Positions 53,113 to 61,799 of a DNA stretch of 64,000 bases are shown one piece after another (the first letter of the stretch is position 1; each line of letters opens with the position of its first letter). The translations under genes were made by a program, and so were the position numbers. Source of the DNA: Kovacikia minuta CCNUW1 (GTDB lineage: Bacteria > Cyanobacteriota > Cyanobacteriia > Leptolyngbyales > Leptolyngbyaceae); the NCBI RefSeq assembly GCF_020091585.1, contig NZ_CP083582.1, positions 7,140,536-7,204,535 on the forward strand, given 5' to 3'. The notes beneath the pieces were generated by a model. It searched no databases, was not told the DNA's origin, and saw nothing but the letters and a program-made list of their open reading frames with translations.

Positions 53113-53997
53113 CTATCTACAGGGTGCTGCTCCTAACAATCCCATCACACCCAGCAGCATACTCAGCCTTTCCAGGTGGATAAATTTTTGGTAAGCGGTT
53201 TCGCTTCGTTGGTGTTGATAGTGCAGTAGGGCGATCGCCAGACTGAGTAAGGTTCCAGCAGAAAAACCTGCAAACAAGAGTGGGTGGGTCATTGGGATGG
53301 AAAATAGCGCGATCGGAATTGAGCTTAGCAAGATTATGATCAATCCCCATGCCACACCGAAAGCAGCCTGATCACCCCAGCGATTGGCAAGGGTGATCAC
53401 CCCCTGCTGTCGATCTCCCACCGCATCGTGGATATCCCAGATAATTTCTTTTGCCAAGCTATAACAGAACAGGAATCCAGTCGGGTAAAGCATGGCAAAA
53501 GGTCGATGGGCAACCAGGCTGCCCAGAAAGATCAGGGCGGCGACGATCGCAGCAACAATCCCATTTCCCAAAATGCCGCTGTACGTCAGGATATGGGAGT
53601 AATACCACAGCAATACAGTGGCGATCGCCACCAGCAATAAGGAGTAAACTCCCAAAGGAACTGCGGCAATCAGCGCTGCGGCAAACAAAAGAACAGCAAT
53701 CCAGTAAGCCTGCGGCAGCAAAATTTGACCGGAGGGTAGTGGACGTTCAGGGTGGTCAATCCGATCTTTCTCAACATCCCAATAGTCGTTGATCACACAA
53801 GCCGCGGCATACATACAAGCCAGCACCGTTGCTAATAACGAATAGTGCTGCCAGGGGGCGGTTGGATTGAGGGCATGCAGGGTGGCACAACCAGCTAACG
53901 CTGCAAGGATAGGAACTGGCAACCGAAACAGGTGGGCAAAAGCGTGAACCAACCCCCTTCCGCCCACAGAGTTGGGAGAGGAGGATGTCGTAGCCAT
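53113..53997 (-). CDS. UbiA-family prenyltransferase
   Basis: 294 aa with about eight membrane helices. The two Asp-rich prenyl-diphosphate motifs are INDYWDVEKDRIDHPERPLP and KEIIWDIHDAVGD. Family members attach isoprenoid chains to aromatic rings, chlorophyllide or glycerol phosphate; the short PERPLPSG loop resembles the geranylgeranylglycerol-phosphate/chlorophyll synthase branch more than UbiA proper, but the acceptor is not predictable. Stand-alone gene. Confidence 0.88.
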   Translation of the reverse strand: MATTSSSPNSVGGRGLVHAFAHLFRLPVPILAALAGCATLHALNPTAPWQHYSLLATVLACMYAAACVINDYWDVEKDRIDHPERPLPSGQILLPQAYWIAVLLFAAALIAAVPLGVYSLLLVAIATVLLWYYSHILTYSGILGNGIVAAIVAALIFLGSLVAHRPFAMLYPTGFLFCYSLAKEIIWDIHDAVGDRQQGVITLANRWGDQAAFGVAWGLIIILLSSIPIALFSIPMTHPLLFAGFSAGTLLSLAIALLHYQHQRSETAYQKFIHLERLSMLLGVMGLLGAAPCR

Positions 53998-54140
53998 AAT
54001 TGAAACTGAAGCCAGAGGCAGGAAGCGGATAGTAGCCAGGGAAGAACCCGCAATCCGGCTTTTATTTTCTAAATAAAGGAATCCATCCGTACCAGATCCT
54101 ACTCTTCTATGTTAGATCGCGAATGGGGTAGTGTTCCCGA

Positions 54141-54278
54141 TCAATGACCAACCGATCGGGCATCGGAGTCAAACAACCGATTGAGAACACCATCCCAATA
54201 GCGCAGGTGGGATGGGCCAAAACCATCCATGTCCACATTGCAACCCTGGGGACTCGCTGAGAAATAACATCCCCCCAT
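54141..54278 (-). CDS. Possible small protein of 45 aa
   Basis: A short minus-strand frame, MGGCYFSASPQGCNVDMDGF then GPSHLRYWDGVLNRLFDSD, with protein-like composition (Trp, Tyr, Asp, Gly pattern) unlike the surrounding low-complexity DNA. The start lies at the edge of a GGGGATG repeat tract, so the real N-terminus is uncertain; it could be the remnant of a larger gene invaded by repeats. The rest of the gap 53998-54468 holds the repeat tract (54265-54330) and no other gene. Confidence 0.35.
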   Translation of the reverse strand: MGGCYFSASPQGCNVDMDGFGPSHLRYWDGVLNRLFDSDARSVGH

Positions 54279-54468
54279 CCCCTCATCCCCCCATCCCCAT
54301 CCCCCCATCCCCCCCTTCAACCTGAGATTTGATCTGTCCGCTCATCTCTCATTAGATGAGATGTAGCAAAATCATCCAACTGGTATAGGACGATCGAGAT
54401 TAAGTAAAGTAGAGTAATACCTCAGCAAAATCGATAGAACTAAAATCAGGCTTCTACCAAGGCAACCT

Positions 54469-55638
54469 ATGCGGTTACGACTCACTGGACTGATAGTTGG
54501 ATTGGGATTGGGCTGTGGAGTGGGCGTACTACCCGTCCAGGCACAATTCTCGAATGTTCAGGTGGGGGCATTTGTCGAAGCATTGCGTCGGGCAGCTCCC
54601 CAAACTGGGCGGGCAAACGATGGCTTGTACAGCGATTGGCAGGTGCAAGCCCAAAATATTCCCCGCTGGTCTAAGTCCTGCATTGGGAGGGCGCTAACCC
54701 CAGCGCAATTTGAAGCCGACCCAGGCACGGCCCGAAGTGTCATTACCTGTGTGGCAAGGGATGTGTTGCGCGATGAGTACCGGGCGAGTGGCAATAATCC
54801 AGCAGTGGCAGTGCGCCGGGCAGCGTCCTGGTGGATGACGGGTGACCCGAATCGGTATAACAGTGGGGACACGGCGACCTACACTCAACGCGTGCTGAAT
54901 CTTTATCAGCAGCAGGGAAAGCCAAATCCTTCAGGATCAGCTCCGGCTCAGCCTCAGGCTCAAGCCCAGACGCAGAGTCAGACGAAAACGGTTCCCTACG
55001 ATCGCTATATGGTGGCAGGTTACGAGGCAACAAAGCGGAAAGATCACGCAACCGCATTGCTTTACTTCAAGCGAGCATTGGACGAGCGCCCGGAGGACTC
55101 CTATGCTGCCCAGGCGATTCGAAATGTTGAATCTTACCTGAAACCCAACCAGAGCCAGGCTCCAGCGCCGAAAGCCCAGGCAACTGCAACAACTGCACCC
55201 ATTACCCAACAGCAGGCAGTGGAACTGGTTAATCAATGGCTGCAAGCAAAAACAGATATCTTTGCGCCCCCCTTCGACCAGAAGCGTGTGGGAGATTTTT
55301 CAACTGGGGAACTGTATGCTTCCCTGATTAGACCGGATGGAGTGCTGGACTGGCTGAAGAAGAACCAGGCCTATTACCGCTATGGGGTTCAAAAGGTGGA
55401 TTCGGTCGAACGATTTGTTGCCAGTCGCGATCGGGCAACGATCGAACTCAACATCACAGAAGACCGTACCCTTTACCGAAATGGCACCGTAGATCCACGC
55501 CATACCGACTTTTCTGCCAAACAAACCCGCTACAGCCTGGAACTGGTAGAGGGACGCTGGAAGATTGCTGACTATAAAACGATCGATGGCTTGTTGTTAG
55601 AGCGATCGGTTTTAGATGCCTCCTCAAATCGCAGGTAA
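54469..55638 (+). CDS. Secreted protein with C-terminal IMS (ARC6-like) domain
   Basis: 389 aa. Signal peptide at 1-25 (ending VQAQ). Residues ~30-145 form an unrecognised domain with four Cys (SKSCIGRALTPAQFEAD, VITCVARDVL), then a Gln/Ala/Pro linker, a TPR-like pair of helices (ATKRKDHATALLYFKRALDE), a second linker and, at ~245-380, an IMS/DUF4101 domain as in ARC6/Ftn2 (QAVELVNQWLQAKTDIFAPP, then RYSLELVEGRWKIADYKTID). The IMS domain in ARC6 contacts division partners in the envelope. Here without the DnaJ-like part; likely periplasmic. The next gene begins 4 bp later. Confidence 0.8.
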   Translation: MRLRLTGLIVGLGLGCGVGVLPVQAQFSNVQVGAFVEALRRAAPQTGRANDGLYSDWQVQAQNIPRWSKSCIGRALTPAQFEADPGTARSVITCVARDVLRDEYRASGNNPAVAVRRAASWWMTGDPNRYNSGDTATYTQRVLNLYQQQGKPNPSGSAPAQPQAQAQTQSQTKTVPYDRYMVAGYEATKRKDHATALLYFKRALDERPEDSYAAQAIRNVESYLKPNQSQAPAPKAQATATTAPITQQQAVELVNQWLQAKTDIFAPPFDQKRVGDFSTGELYASLIRPDGVLDWLKKNQAYYRYGVQKVDSVERFVASRDRATIELNITEDRTLYRNGTVDPRHTDFSAKQTRYSLELVEGRWKIADYKTIDGLLLERSVLDASSNRR

Positions 55639-55642
55639 TTGT

Positions 55643-56062
55643 ATGCAGCGACTCCTTCCCTGGTTGATTCCCGGCTTAATTCTCTTTCCGGCTTCCACTG
55701 TTCTGGCAGCAGACTGGGTGATTGTGACCACCAATTCCGTTGGAGACCAGTTTTTTGTCGATAAAAGTTCGATTCGCCGGAATGCGGACACCATTCGCTA
55801 CTGGGAATACCGAAAATTTCCCCAACCCAATAATGCTTTTTTAGAAGAAACCGTCAGTCAACCGGTCTACGGCACCGTAATTCATTGGTCGGTTGACTGT
55901 CAAAGCCAGGTGCAGCGTTTGAGACAGGTGACTGCCTACAACCAGGACAGACAGGTGATTCAAAAATTTAGCTATGGAGATTCAGGGAGTCTGGCTCAAC
56001 CCAAAGCAGGGAGCAGTGCCCAAAAGGTTGTGGAGTATGTTTGTCGATCGCCAGAACAGTAA
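55643..56062 (+). CDS. Secreted protein, surface-adhesin E-like
   Basis: 139 aa from ATG 55643 (a start nine codons earlier would overlap the previous gene). Signal peptide LLPWLIPGLILFPASTVLAA. The mature part DWVIVTTNSVGDQFFVDKSS, TIRYWEYRKF and VHWSVDCQSQ..RLRQVTAY resembles the small surface-adhesin protein E-like domain common in Gram-negative exported proteins, with two Cys for a disulfide. Co-transcribed with the IMS-domain gene 4 bp upstream. Confidence 0.75.
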   Translation: MQRLLPWLIPGLILFPASTVLAADWVIVTTNSVGDQFFVDKSSIRRNADTIRYWEYRKFPQPNNAFLEETVSQPVYGTVIHWSVDCQSQVQRLRQVTAYNQDRQVIQKFSYGDSGSLAQPKAGSSAQKVVEYVCRSPEQ

Positions 56063-56084
56063 TCAAAAAGCTTTTCGATTGCCA

Positions 56085-56342
56085 TTAGTCTAAATCAGCT
56101 AAAGCAGACCAGGTATGGGGGCCGACAATCCCATCCTCAAACAGTCCGTTATCATGCTGGAACTGTCTGACAGCATCGTCCGTATCTGATTCAAAAATGC
56201 CATTCACAACCGTTCTGGCAAGGTACCCATACAGGATCAGCAACCGCTGTAGAACGGCGACTTCCAACCCGTAATCGTCTTGAGCAAGGGTTGGAAAAGC
56301 AATGGATAGAACTTTGGATTGGGTAATTGTTTGAACAAGCAT
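56085..56342 (-). CDS. Peptidoglycan-binding domain protein
   Basis: 85 aa from ATG 56342, preceded by AGGAGG at 56349-56354 with 6 bp spacing; an upstream in-frame ATG is unsupported. The YGLEVAVLQRLLILYGYL ... GIFESDTDDAVRQFQHDNGL ... GIVGPHTWSAL pattern is a PG_binding_1 domain. It has no signal peptide visible from this start. Single-domain proteins of this type are common in cyanobacteria. Convergent with the adhesin-E-like gene. Confidence 0.85.
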   Translation of the reverse strand: MLVQTITQSKVLSIAFPTLAQDDYGLEVAVLQRLLILYGYLARTVVNGIFESDTDDAVRQFQHDNGLFEDGIVGPHTWSALADLD

Positions 56343-56348
56343 TAAAAA

Positions 56349-56354
56349 CCTCCT
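56349..56354 (-). promoter_or_regulatory. Ribosome-binding site AGGAGG deciding the start at 56342
   Basis: AGGAGG on the minus strand 6 bp before ATG 56342, which argues against the start eight codons upstream. Confidence 0.75.
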
Positions 56355-56917
56355 GACTCGCATCAAAAAGAGTTACTACGTATAAAAGTAGGCTTGAATC
56401 GGGAGAAACTGGAGAAAACTTTTGCGGCTTTGGCGACCCCAGAATGACTTCGGCACTGGTTTTAAGCAACCTCGTTCTCTCAGAAAGTAAGAGATTGTTC
56501 TAGTCAGGGTTTAATGTTATACTTCCGCCAAATGGCTCATCGAATTTAAGCCGCTCAACTGATGTGTGGAATGGCTCGGAGTGCATTTCCTGGCGTAGCT
56601 CTGGAGAATAGCTGATGTGCTATCAGCGATAGGCAACATAGAATTTCATCTCGATGAACGATTTCATCGGCTCGGCAATGTTGGTCTCTGGATTTCTCCT
56701 AATAAAACCCTGTTCTTATGAGGATTGTTTGCAGCATCTACCTGAAGTTGGCAAGTCGTTTGAATGGCTCGGTTATGGATAGTTCAGAAAATCAGAATCG
56801 TGAACCAGTACCTGATTGAAATAGCTGTTTGAAATCAACTGTTTCGGTTTAAATGTTGGATTCTTGACCCATCGTTGAGCGACTCAATTCTTTTCTGGAT
56901 CGGAGGAAATAGGCAAA
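56355..56917. other. Long divergent gap upstream of aquaporin gene
   Basis: About 560 bp without a gene. Small hairpins such as GCTGAT-gtgct-ATCAGC (about 56609-56625) and an ATCGATGAA...TTCATCGG-like pair (about 56651-56672) are visible, and GGAGG occurs 13 bp before the aquaporin ATG. No known riboswitch, tRNA or small RNA was recognised. AT content rises toward the aquaporin start, as expected of a promoter region. Confidence 0.35.
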
Positions 56918-57688
56918 ATGCCCCTTGTTACAAAGCTTGTTGCAGAATTTATTGGCACTTTTTGGCTCGTTTTGGGTGGATGCGGCAGTGCCGTTTTGGC
57001 TGCTGGTTTTCCCTACGCGGCTGAACCCCTCAAAAATGCTAACTTCTTCGGCATTGGGTTTCTAGGAGTTGCTTTAGCATTTGGTTTAACCGTGTTGACC
57101 GGTGCTTACGCATTTGGTCATATCTCAGGGGGACATTTTAACCCCGCTGTTTCATTTGGATTGTGGGCAGGCAAGCGCTTTCCAGCGTCCGATTTGCTTC
57201 CTTACATCATCGCGCAGGTATTGGGTGCCATTGTCGCTGCTGGAGTCGTCTATTTAATTGCCAGCGGTCGAGCCGATGGGTTTGTCCTTAGTGGTTCAAA
57301 CCCCCTGGCAACTAACGGTTTTGCTGCCCATTCTCCTGGTGGTTACTCCCTGCTGGCCGCCTTCGTGACGGAGCTTGTGCTGACGTTTATCTTTTTGCTG
57401 GTGATTTTGGGTACGACGGATGGACGTGCCCCCGCGGGTTTCGCTCCCCTGGCGATCGGGTTCACCCTGACGCTGATTCACCTGATCAGCATTCCTGTAA
57501 CCAATACTTCAGTCAACCCTGCTCGGAGTCTTGGTCCAGCCCTGTTTGTCGGAGGAGAAGTGTTGGGTCAAGTTTGGCTATTTTGGATTGCACCCATTCT
57601 AGGAGGGTTACTGGCTGGCTGGGTCTACAATACTGTTTTTGAAGCGCCTGTTCGCAGAACAGAGCGTGAGGCTGCTGGTCGTTATTAA
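56918..57688 (+). CDS. aqpZ: Aquaporin Z
   Basis: 256 aa with six membrane helices and the two NPA boxes [11 protein letters not shown] and [14 protein letters not shown]. The selectivity-filter neighbourhood SVNPARS with Arg after the second NPA, and [13 protein letters not shown] before it, match AqpZ water channels rather than glycerol facilitators. It would allow rapid water flux in osmotic stress and cell volume control. The C-terminus is cytosolic and basic. A hairpin follows 100 bp downstream. Confidence 0.95.
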   Translation: MPLVTKLVAEFIGTFWLVLGGCGSAVLAAGFPYAAEPLKNANFFGIGFLGVALAFGLTVLTGAYAFGHISGGHFNPAVSFGLWAGKRFPASDLLPYIIAQVLGAIVAAGVVYLIASGRADGFVLSGSNPLATNGFAAHSPGGYSLLAAFVTELVLTFIFLLVILGTTDGRAPAGFAPLAIGFTLTLIHLISIPVTNTSVNPARSLGPALFVGGEVLGQVWLFWIAPILGGLLAGWVYNTVFEAPVRRTEREAAGRY

Positions 57689-57790
57689 GTTCAAGCCATT
57701 CAGTTTGTGTTCCCCAAATTTCTGAGTTTGGGAAAGATGATTAAACCCATCTCAACGCTCAGAGCTACTGCAAGAAATGCTTGAAAAATG

Positions 57791-57824
57791 ATGTCTGGGC
57801 AGGCAATTGTGTCTGCCCAGACAT
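57791..57824. terminator. Perfect 12-bp hairpin downstream of aqpZ
   Basis: ATGTCTGGGCAG pairs perfectly with CTGCCCAGACAT across a 10-base loop. There is no T-run on the plus strand; on the minus strand it is followed by ATTTTTC. Could end aqpZ transcription or act on an unseen minus-strand RNA. The rest of the gap to 58272 (AT-rich) contains no convincing gene. Confidence 0.5.
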
Positions 57825-58272
57825 CGTTAAAACCCTTAAATGCATTAAAACAATAGAAGATGTTTGTTTAGGAGAGCTTAATGGATTCGATTACCACCTG
57901 GTTGGGAGGGGTAAATTGCCTTCTCCTCCCGTAAGAATCTCTTCTTTAAACAATGTTTCGTAATACTTTTCAAATCTTTGCTGTGTTCTACTGGCTGGGT
58001 TGGATAGCACCAAATCTTTTGGTTGAACTTTTGGTTTAAATCGGTTTCATCCTTATTTAGAATTTCGAATGGCAACATTCTGGTGATGCCGATATTTCCT
58101 ATTTGTTCAGATCCCTGCGGATGCATTCTTCGCTTAAGTTAGAAATAATTTTGCTGGTAAGTTCTCTCTGGCTAACGTTCTCTTCTCTTATTAGTTTCTT
58201 ATTTTCTTGCCCTAAGCTTCAGTCACACTGATGCTTTATTGCTTTTAACACTTTTCATGGAGACCATTTGAG

Positions 58273-58740
58273 ATGACGATGACCTATACTTCTCAAGAAT
58301 CGGCAGCAGTCGTAAAAGCTGTAATGACCAGTGGCTTAGCGATCGCTGTCGCTGATTTAGGAATTGTTTCAACAGCAATTGAAGGGATTGCTTTGGCAAA
58401 AGAGATTGCTGGAGCGGCACAAAAGTATCCCAATAATTCCATTATCCAGGGGGTGTTTTCAGAAGCAGCCCTGAAGCAAAACCCTTTGGAAAAACCTACA
58501 ACATCAGAAATCACACCGGAGAATGCGATCGATCTGGCGATCGCTGCCATCAATGAGGCGATCGTCGTTTTAGAACCCAAGGCATCTCCAGACGAAATTC
58601 GGGAATTCAAATCATTTATTTATGCCAGTGCGGAAAGCGTTGCCAATGCAGCAGGGAGTGGCTTGTTTGGCACGGGTCCCAAAGTAAGTGACAAAGAAGC
58701 CGTCGCCTTAAGCGAATTGAAAGCTGCGTTGGCGGTGTAG
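58273..58740 (+). CDS. Unknown Ala-rich helical protein
   Basis: 155 aa, almost all helix-forming and rich in Ala, Ile, Val and Glu (VVKAVMTSGLAIAVADLGIV, AIDLAIAAINEAIVVLEPKA). No signal peptide, Cys or recognised domain. The AGSGLFGTGPKVSDKEAVAL segment near the C-terminus is Gly-rich and may be a loop. Possibly a soluble helical-bundle protein; function not predicted. Precedes the DUF937-like gene on the same strand by 220 bp. Confidence 0.65.
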   Translation: MTMTYTSQESAAVVKAVMTSGLAIAVADLGIVSTAIEGIALAKEIAGAAQKYPNNSIIQGVFSEAALKQNPLEKPTTSEITPENAIDLAIAAINEAIVVLEPKASPDEIREFKSFIYASAESVANAAGSGLFGTGPKVSDKEAVALSELKAALAV

Positions 58741-58964
58741 TCTTCGCAAATGGCGATTCGCAAATGGCGATTCGCTGACAGCTACTCGCGATCAAGTACA
58801 TCCTTGATCGAGCAAGTTCCCAATGGACTAATACCCAAAATAGTTAGGGCAATTGGTGTCGCAAACAAGCCCAATAACATCGGCAGATTCAGACGTTGCA
58901 CCGATTGCTTGCCATCTACCTGGTCAGCCGTTCACATGATTCACTAAAGGGAGGGAATGGAACA

Positions 58965-59489
58965 ATGAGTGTATTTTTCGAGATTTTGAGTGCAATTAAT
59001 AATCCTAATCAGCAGGGCAGCATTGACCAACTCAGTCAGGTGGTCCATTCCGTTCAACAGTTAGGAGCAGAGCAGGGAATCAGTTCATCTACCCTGCAAA
59101 CGGTTTTGTCTAGCCTGGGTGGACTGCTTGCTCCTGCATTAAAGCAGCAAGGAGCCGTGGCGGGTGGTTTGCCCCTGGATAATTTAACTGAGCTTGCGGG
59201 TGCAGGCATGGGTGCAGGCGTTCTGTCCTCCTTTCTGACGCCCGAACTTCAGCAGCAGATTGTGCAGGCAATTGCTCAAAAAACTGGTCTCCCTGCGGGA
59301 ACGCTGCAATCCCTGTTGCCCGGTTTAATTTCGGCAGTAACCGGCTTTTTAAGCATGGGTGCAGGTAAATCCGGTGTACCTGGCTCCAATCCGGTTCTGA
59401 GTGCATTTTTAGATAGCGATCGGGATGGCGACATTGACCTGGGAGATGCATTCAAATTTGCGACACGCTTCTTAAACGCTCCGGGTTAG
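58965..59489 (+). CDS. DUF937-like protein with C-terminal Ca-loop
   Basis: 174 aa from ATG 58965, which follows GGGAGGG by ~10 bp; the frame is open 23 codons further up but that part is not family-like. Helical, with TPELQQQIVQAIAQKTGLPAGTLQSLLPGLISAV resembling DUF937/YidB-type proteins. The end, SDRDGDIDLGDAFKFATRFL, has an EF-hand-like DxDxDGDID loop plus dockerin-like look. Upstream of the PstS-like gene on the same strand (46 bp), possibly in one unit. Function unknown. Confidence 0.7.
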   Translation: MSVFFEILSAINNPNQQGSIDQLSQVVHSVQQLGAEQGISSSTLQTVLSSLGGLLAPALKQQGAVAGGLPLDNLTELAGAGMGAGVLSSFLTPELQQQIVQAIAQKTGLPAGTLQSLLPGLISAVTGFLSMGAGKSGVPGSNPVLSAFLDSDRDGDIDLGDAFKFATRFLNAPG

Positions 59490-59535
59490 AAACAACCGCC
59501 CCCCTCCCGCTGAAAAATTTTAGAGGTTTAAATTT

Positions 59536-60324
59536 ATGAAAAGATTCCGCGCACAAGAAGCTTCTATTGCCTCTTTAGGGCTTTTACTGGCTCTGGCTGC
59601 GGCTCCACCTTTTGTCAGGTTCTATCCCGTTCTGGCTCAATCTCCTGCGGTAGACTCGGTTGCTCCAACGGCTCTGCCAAGCGGCACAACGGTCAAAATC
59701 GATGGTTCAAATAGTCTGGCAACCATCAACGAGGCACTGAAACAGCGGTTTGAGCAGCAATATCCTGGTACTAAAGTTGAACTCGCCTACAAGGGAACGG
59801 ATGCTGCGCTTCAAGCATTGTTAGACGGGAAAGTAGATTTGGTTGCGATCGGGCGTCCTTTAACTGCGGAGGAAAAAGCCAGGGGATTGGTGGTCAAACC
59901 TGTGACCCGCAACAAGATTGCGATCGTCGTGGGAAAGGATAATCCATTCAAGAAAAGCTTGACCCTGGCGCAGTTTGCCGAAATTTTTCGGGGTGAAATT
60001 ACTGATTGGTCGAAGTTGGGGCGGACTGCGGGACCGATTCGGGTGATTGATCGACCGGATACAAGTGATACGCGGCAAGCATTTCAAAACTATCCGGTGT
60101 TTCAGGGGGCACCGTTGCAAACCGGACCCAATGCAGTCAAGCTCTCGGAAGACAGCACGGATGCGGTGGTCAAAGGGTTGGGCACAAACGGCATCGGCTA
60201 TGCGATCGCCGATCAGGTTAGCGGTAATCCGGATGTGCGCATTGTGGCAATGCACAGCACCCTGCCCACGAGTCCGAAATATCCTTTTTCACAACCGCTG
60301 GCTTATGTTTATGAAGGGACCTGA
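59536..60324 (+). CDS. PstS-like phosphate-binding domain, first part of a split PstS-DUF4912 gene
   Basis: 262 aa up to a TGA at 60322. Signal peptide 1-35, then a periplasmic-binding domain with VKIDGSNSLATINEALKQRF, VDLVAIGRPLT, KNPF-type and IFRGEITDWSKLG and NGIGYAIADQV motifs, i.e. the PBP-like II phosphate-binding family (PstS/SphX type). The C-terminal strand of the domain (PEPSPGVKVFLGYAIAP) lies one frame over. Removing the A at 60319 (GGGACC to GGGCCT) joins EG to PEPSPG, so one base is extra. See the next two entries for the rest of the gene. Confidence 0.8.
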   Translation: MKRFRAQEASIASLGLLLALAAAPPFVRFYPVLAQSPAVDSVAPTALPSGTTVKIDGSNSLATINEALKQRFEQQYPGTKVELAYKGTDAALQALLDGKVDLVAIGRPLTAEEKARGLVVKPVTRNKIAIVVGKDNPFKKSLTLAQFAEIFRGEITDWSKLGRTAGPIRVIDRPDTSDTRQAFQNYPVFQGAPLQTGPNAVKLSEDSTDAVVKGLGTNGIGYAIADQVSGNPDVRIVAMHSTLPTSPKYPFSQPLAYVYEGT

Positions 60325-61075
60325 ACCCAGTCCTGGAGTAAAGGTGTTTCTGGGGTACGCGATCGCGCCTGAAAATCAGCAGGTCGTTGAGCAAGCCAGG
60401 GTCGCAGAAGCAACGAAAGCGCCGACTACTGAACCCTCCCCAGCAGCGACCATTGCTCCGGAGGCAACTTCTCCCAATGGGGCAGTTTCCCCGCAGGCAA
60501 CGGTTTCGCCTGACACCGCCTTTGTGCCACCTGGCAGCGGGATAGACACGGTGAGTAATCCCGTTCCCTGGTGGGGTTGGTGGCTCTCAATTCCACTTCT
60601 GGGTGGGGTACTCTGGTGGCTGCTGAAAGACCAGGGGGCAGGGGCATTAGCAGGCGCGCCCCTTGCGGCAGCAGCGGCTACAGGTGATCCCGCCAGCCGA
60701 ATTATCCTTGTACCCCGCAATTGCCGGGATGCTTACGCCTACTGGGAAGTTCCAGAAGCGACCCACGCAGACCTCCAGCGTCAGGGTGGAGAACAACTAG
60801 CAGTCCGGCTATACGATGTCACAGATATTAACCTGGATCACCAAAATCCCCACAGTGTCCAGCAATTTAATAGTGATGGGCAATCGCCTGATTTGCATCT
60901 GCCGATTCAAGTAGACGATCGCGATTACATTGCCGAATTGGGTTATGTTACCCATGACAATCGCTGGCTGAAGATCGCCCGCTCTGAGCATGTGCGCGTG
61001 CCTGCCTGTGTTCCCACTGGGGATGGCTTCCAACCAGCAGCCAGGACGACAACCCAGCCCTTCTCGGCTGGGTAG
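60320..61075 (+). CDS. Continuation of the split gene: end of PstS domain, TM helix, DUF4912 no. 1
   Basis: Continues the PstS-like protein after the extra base: last strands of the binding domain, an Ala/Pro/Thr-rich linker, a membrane helix (WWGWWLSIPLLGGVLWWLL), then a DUF4912 domain (SRIILVPRNCRDAYAYWEVP ... LPIQVDDRDYIAELGYV ... IARSEHVRVP). The frame ends at TAG 61073-61075. DUF4912 domains are small beta-sandwich domains of unknown ligand, common in cyanobacteria and Firmicutes. The TAG is in frame with the next part, so it is a nonsense codon, not a frameshift. Confidence 0.75.
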   Translation, partial: PEPSPGVKVFLGYAIAPENQQVVEQARVAEATKAPTTEPSPAATIAPEATSPNGAVSPQATVSPDTAFVPPGSGIDTVSNPVPWWGWWLSIPLLGGVLWWLLKDQGAGALAGAPLAAAAATGDPASRIILVPRNCRDAYAYWEVPEATHADLQRQGGEQLAVRLYDVTDINLDHQNPHSVQQFNSDGQSPDLHLPIQVDDRDYIAELGYVTHDNRWLKIARSEHVRVPACVPTGDGFQPAARTTTQPFSAG

Positions 61076-61534
61076 TTGGGAGATGTGATCAAAGGTGGGG
61101 GGGCTGCCCTGGCGGGAGCTGCCGGGGCAACGGCTGTGGGTAAAGCCCTGTCGGGCGATCGCGCTGCCAGCGAACCACTGCCCTTAGCAGAGACAGGCCG
61201 CATCATTCTTGTTCCGCGCACTGCTGAAGATGCCTACGCCTACTGGGAAGTCCCTGAATCGGCAAAGGAAACCCTCCGCCATCAGGGGGGAGAGAAATTG
61301 GCACTGAGACTCTACGACGTGACCGGCGGAGTTGACCTCGCTCGCCAGGCAGCCCACAATGTGCAGCAATATAGTGTGGATGAACTCGACCAGGATCGCC
61401 ATCTTCCGATTTCCGTTAGCGATCGGGACTATGTAGCTGAGTTGGGCTACATCGCGGAGGGCGATCGGTGGCTCACCCTGGCTCGGTCAAAACCTGTCCG
61501 GGTGCCTGCACAGTTCAAGTCTGCGAATGGGTAA
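61076..61534 (+). CDS. Last part of the split gene: DUF4912 no. 2
   Basis: Same frame as the preceding part, starting directly after its TAG. A Gly/Ala linker (GGGAALAGAAGATAVGKALS) leads to a second DUF4912 domain, GRIILVPRTAEDAYAYWEVP ... LPISVSDRDYVAELGYIAEG ... RSKPVRVPAQ, similar to the first. CAG to TAG at 61073 would explain the interruption. The intact gene would make a ~665-residue PstS-TM-DUF4912-DUF4912 protein. Alone this part has no start codon other than a TTG. Confidence 0.7.
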   Translation: MGDVIKGGGAALAGAAGATAVGKALSGDRAASEPLPLAETGRIILVPRTAEDAYAYWEVPESAKETLRHQGGEKLALRLYDVTGGVDLARQAAHNVQQYSVDELDQDRHLPISVSDRDYVAELGYIAEGDRWLTLARSKPVRVPAQFKSANG

Positions 61535-61799
61535 GGGGTATGGGTAAGGGGTGATGGGTAAGGGCTTTCGACGGGCACTACCCCTTACCTGACCCCTATC
61601 CAGTGACCCAAAACAATAACCGATCGTCGCTTTACAATTCCCCCCCTTGAAGACAATTGCTTGATGTTGCACACTTGAGGCAATGCTCTTAACGAAGCGG
61701 TTTACTCGGAGCATACCCGATGACACCGTTAGGAGTAGACCGTGAGTGTAGATCATTTTCTCTGGAAACCAATATACGCTGATGTGAGGGAAAAGGACG

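Noticed and set aside
57781-57963. 60-codon plus-strand frame downstream of aqpZ
   Set aside because: It spans a perfect hairpin, lacks a ribosome-binding site and shows no conserved-looking pattern.
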